Positions 62,290-64,000 of a stretch of DNA of 64,000 nt are shown here, in pieces; positions within the stretch are counted from its first letter, which is position 1, and every line of letters starts with the position of its first letter. This DNA comes from Haloarcula rubripromontorii (GTDB taxonomy: Archaea; Halobacteriota; Halobacteria; Halobacteriales; Haloarculaceae), in assembly GCF_001280425.1 (NCBI RefSeq), contig NZ_LIUF01000001.1, forward strand, positions 414,945-478,944. The letters are read 5' to 3'. The position numbers and the translations under genes were made by a program. The notes beneath the pieces were generated by a model. It saw only the letters and a program-made list of their open reading frames with translations. It did not search any database and was not told where the DNA came from.

Positions 62290-63098
62290 ACGAATGCCAG
62301 CGGCACCATCGCCAGCACGCCGACAGCGACGCCAGTGATGAGTTCGCGTTTGCCCCCACCCGGCAAACCGTCGCCGTACTCCAGCGCTTCTGGGATGAAC
62401 TCCGTGAGCACGAGATACACCATCGCTCCAGCGGCGAAGCCGAAGCCGAACGGGAGAAACGCCTTCGCCAGCGTGACGAAGTAGTACGCGATGACGGCCC
62501 CGACTGGCTGTGGCAGCGAGGAGAACACCGCCCACCAGACCATCTTCCACTCGCTGACGCCCAGCGAGCGGAGGGGGATGGCGATGGCAGTTCCTTCAGG
62601 AATATTGTGGATAGAAATGGCGACCGTCATGAACACGGCAAGCAACGGGACGGAGACGCCCGCGATGCCAAGGGCGGAGTCTGGCGTCGCCGACTCCAGT
62701 CCGAGTTCCGCGAAGGAGACGCCGACAGCCACGCCCTCCGGGAAGCTATGGACCGTCAGAATCCCCAGAATCAACAGGAGTTTCGTGAAATCTGCCTGTT
62801 CGAACTCTTTGGGAGACCTGTCGAAGTCGTCCAGAAGTTCGTGCGCCACGGCGACAAGCGCGACACCGGCGAGGATTCCGGGGACCAGCAGCACCGGCGA
62901 TCCGTATGCCAGCCCCTCGCGGACGAGGCCGAACAGCGAGGCGGCGACCATGATCCCCGAAGCTAGCCCCCACAGCACGACGTTCCACCGGTCCGAGAAC
63001 TCCTCGACGAGAAAAAACGGTATCGCGCCGAGGCCGGTGGCGAGCGCCGTAAGCAACCCCGCGACGAACACGAAGACAACGTTCTCCACGACGACCAT
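62286..63098 (-). CDS. ZIP family metal transporter
   Basis: The 270-residue protein has about eight helices and both ZIP metal-site motifs: HSFPEGVAVGVSFAELG and HNIPEGTAIAIPLRSLG, plus a His-containing helix HELLDDFD. Such carriers import zinc, iron or manganese. The promoter region has a DtxR-like box and two further palindromes (63101-63194), so metal control is likely. The N-terminal helix begins at residue 5. Confidence 0.92.
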   Translation of the reverse strand: MVVVENVVFVFVAGLLTALATGLGAIPFFLVEEFSDRWNVVLWGLASGIMVAASLFGLVREGLAYGSPVLLVPGILAGVALVAVAHELLDDFDRSPKEFEQADFTKLLLILGILTVHSFPEGVAVGVSFAELGLESATPDSALGIAGVSVPLLAVFMTVAISIHNIPEGTAIAIPLRSLGVSEWKMVWWAVFSSLPQPVGAVIAYYFVTLAKAFLPFGFGFAAGAMVYLVLTEFIPEALEYGDGLPGGGKRELITGVAVGVLAMVPLAFV

Positions 63099-63100
63099 AT

Positions 63101-63122
63101 CGGTCCTACGCCGCTCGGACCG
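63101..63122. promoter_or_regulatory. inverted repeat overlapping the ZIP transcription start
   Basis: CGGTCC (63101-63106) and GGACCG (63117-63122) are perfect inverted halves with a 10-base spacer. On the minus strand they lie between a TATA-like run (ATTTTTATCGG, about 63119-63130) and the ATG at 63098, where a repressor would sit. Confidence 0.45.
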
Positions 63123-63144
63123 ATAAAAATTGTCACTAACCTGA

Positions 63145-63163
63145 TTTGTTTTGGCTGACCTAA
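63145..63163. promoter_or_regulatory. DtxR/IdeR-like box upstream of the ZIP gene
   Basis: TTTGTTTTGGCTGACCTAA matches the 19-base DtxR-type consensus (TTAGGTTAG-S-CTAACCTAA) at about 15 positions, best in the half CTGACCTAA. The site lies upstream of the TATA element. Haloarchaeal DtxR-family proteins control iron and manganese uptake, so this is a reasonable candidate. Confidence 0.45.
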
Positions 63164-63353
63164 ACGGGTAGCCAGACGCTATAGGTAGCTACCTGGGAGC
63201 CTAATTGACGGCCTTGACACGGATACCGGCCATGCTACAGCGGTCGCAACGCCGTCGCGCACCTCCTGACAAAATTATGGTAATAAAAATCGGCAAGAAC
63301 CGCCCGTCTGGAAGTCGTACCGGCAGCAGTCGTCTGACTGTGACGGCACACGG
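63164..63353. other. gap between ZIP and RNA ligase-like genes
   Basis: No gene is seen. The stretch holds a 12-base perfect palindrome AGGTAGCTACCT at 63183-63194 and an AT-rich run near 63270-63292 (AAAATTATGGTAATAAAAAT), which could act as an oligo-T-like end signal for the RNA ligase-like gene on the minus strand. Confidence 0.35.
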
Positions 63354-63917
63354 TTACAGTGGCACCGATTCGACGGTCCGGTACGTCGGTCCGTCGGGTC
63401 CGAGTTCGCTCTCTTTGAGTCGAATTTCCTCGACCAGCAGGCGACCCACGTCGGGGTCGTTGTGCTCGACTGCGTTCTGTACTGTCTCTTTGCCGCCGGC
63501 GTGGTCCATTCTGGCGACGGTCGCGTGGGGCGTGAACTCGTGGTCTTCCGGCTCGAACCCCATCGCGACGGTCTGCTCTTCGATAGCGTCGTGCAGCGCA
63601 GTCAGTCCCGTGCCACCCTGGCCGTCGCGGACGCCGACCCAGACCACGCTGATGTAGGACAGCGACGGAAAGACGCCGAGACCGCCGAACTCGACTTCGA
63701 ACGGCTCGACGCCGCTGTCTTCAACTGCGGTTTCGAGGGCGGGGACGATCTCACCGACGCGGTCCGGGTCCGTATCACCAAGAAACTTCAGCGTGACATG
63801 GGCTTGTTCGGGGTCGGTCAGCCGAAGACCCGACACCCCGTCGAAGCGCGCCTGTACGCTCGCAACCGCGTCTTCGAGCCCGTCCAAGTCGACGCTGACG
63901 AACAGGCGTTTGGCCAT
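63354..63917 (-). CDS. thpR: 2'-5' RNA ligase-type phosphodiesterase (ThpR/LigT)
   Basis: The 187-residue protein has the two HxTx motifs of the 2H superfamily: HVTLKFLG (His near residue 41) and HATVARMD (near 131), which form the catalytic pair of RNA 2',3'-cyclic phosphodiesterases. The start MAKRLFVSVDLDGLEDAVAS is typical; the ATG at 63917 is preferred over the upstream GTG. The substrate may be tRNA halves or cyclic-phosphate RNA. Confidence 0.93.
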   Translation of the reverse strand: MAKRLFVSVDLDGLEDAVASVQARFDGVSGLRLTDPEQAHVTLKFLGDTDPDRVGEIVPALETAVEDSGVEPFEVEFGGLGVFPSLSYISVVWVGVRDGQGGTGLTALHDAIEEQTVAMGFEPEDHEFTPHATVARMDHAGGKETVQNAVEHNDPDVGRLLVEEIRLKESELGPDGPTYRTVESVPL

Positions 63918-63949
63918 AATTAGCGGTTCCGGTCGTGTCCGCAAGAAAG

Positions 63950-64000
63950 CTACGACGGGGTCAGGGGCTGCTGCGGTCCGGGGCTGTATGCCACCGCTAG
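63950..64000 (-). CDS. possible C-terminal end of an upstream gene (partial)
   Basis: The minus strand is open from the window edge to a TAG at 63950-63952, encoding LAVAYSPGPQQPLTPS. The piece is too short for an assignment. It ends 32 bases before thpR on the same strand, so a gene cotranscribed with thpR may end here. Confidence 0.3.
   Translation of the reverse strand, partial: LAVAYSPGPQQPLTPS

Noticed and set aside
1-64000. tRNA, rRNA, SRP RNA or RNase P RNA genes
   Set aside because: I looked for T-loop patterns and conserved RNA cores in the gaps and saw none; a covariance-model search would be decisive.

Overview
The window is a GC-rich, gene-dense piece of a haloarchaeal chromosome. 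The proteins are acidic, TATA-type promoters lie about 25-30 bases upstream of many start codons (leaderless style), and the information-processing genes are archaeal: class I LysRS, aRF1, aIF6, L31e, L39e, LX, S19e, SRP54, FtsY and prefoldin. A rhodopsin at 22372-23124 closely resembles, from memory, the cruxrhodopsins of Haloarcula, so Haloarcula or a close relative is my best guess. No rRNA, tRNA, CRISPR array, insertion sequence or prophage was recognised; this looks like stable core chromosome.

Layout. 1-9.3 kb: tRNA modification (truA, cut by the window edge), hisS, an S19e/PDCD5/PP-loop operon, thiL and a site-2 protease. 9.3-17 kb: pyrH-lysS, argS, a second site-2 protease with PDZ domains, a tandem Usp protein, and an uncoded stretch with several hairpins. 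17-21.5 kb: an HTH-10 regulator, minD and aRF1. 21.5-31.5 kb: the A-type ATP synthase genes in the order H-I-K-E-C-F-A-B, then a rhodopsin gene, then D, all on the minus strand. 31.5-39 kb: a methyltransferase, a divergent pair made of a membrane-anchored HTH regulator and a secreted protein, etfBA, a prenyl diphosphate synthase, and a four-gene run ending in a HAD hydrolase. 39-46.7 kb: a fused heme-b/molybdopterin oxidoreductase, a secreted nuclease with a lamin-tail domain, a CBS-MaoC fusion, a winged-helix GNAT, a nucleoside-gate protein with two MgtE half-transporters, and a lipoprotein. 46.7-52.5 kb: a complete Liv-type ABC importer with a thioredoxin-like gene attached. 52.5-64 kb: Usp, SRP54, an AEC transporter, a cupin, KDPG aldolase, a sequon-rich lipoprotein, an 880-base stretch without a clear gene, ftsY-pfdA-LX, two small zinc-finger genes, aIF6-L31e-L39e, a ZIP transporter and a 2'-5' RNA ligase-like protein.

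How they work together: the rhodopsin (outward proton pump by its residues) and the ATP synthase form a light-to-ATP unit at one locus. SRP54, FtsY and the two S2P proteases serve membrane protein targeting and turnover. Several regulatory-looking genes have perfect palindromes at their promoters, which are the clearest leads to undescribed regulation. Three small CxxC-type proteins (45-58 aa), two of them easily missed, are also annotated.
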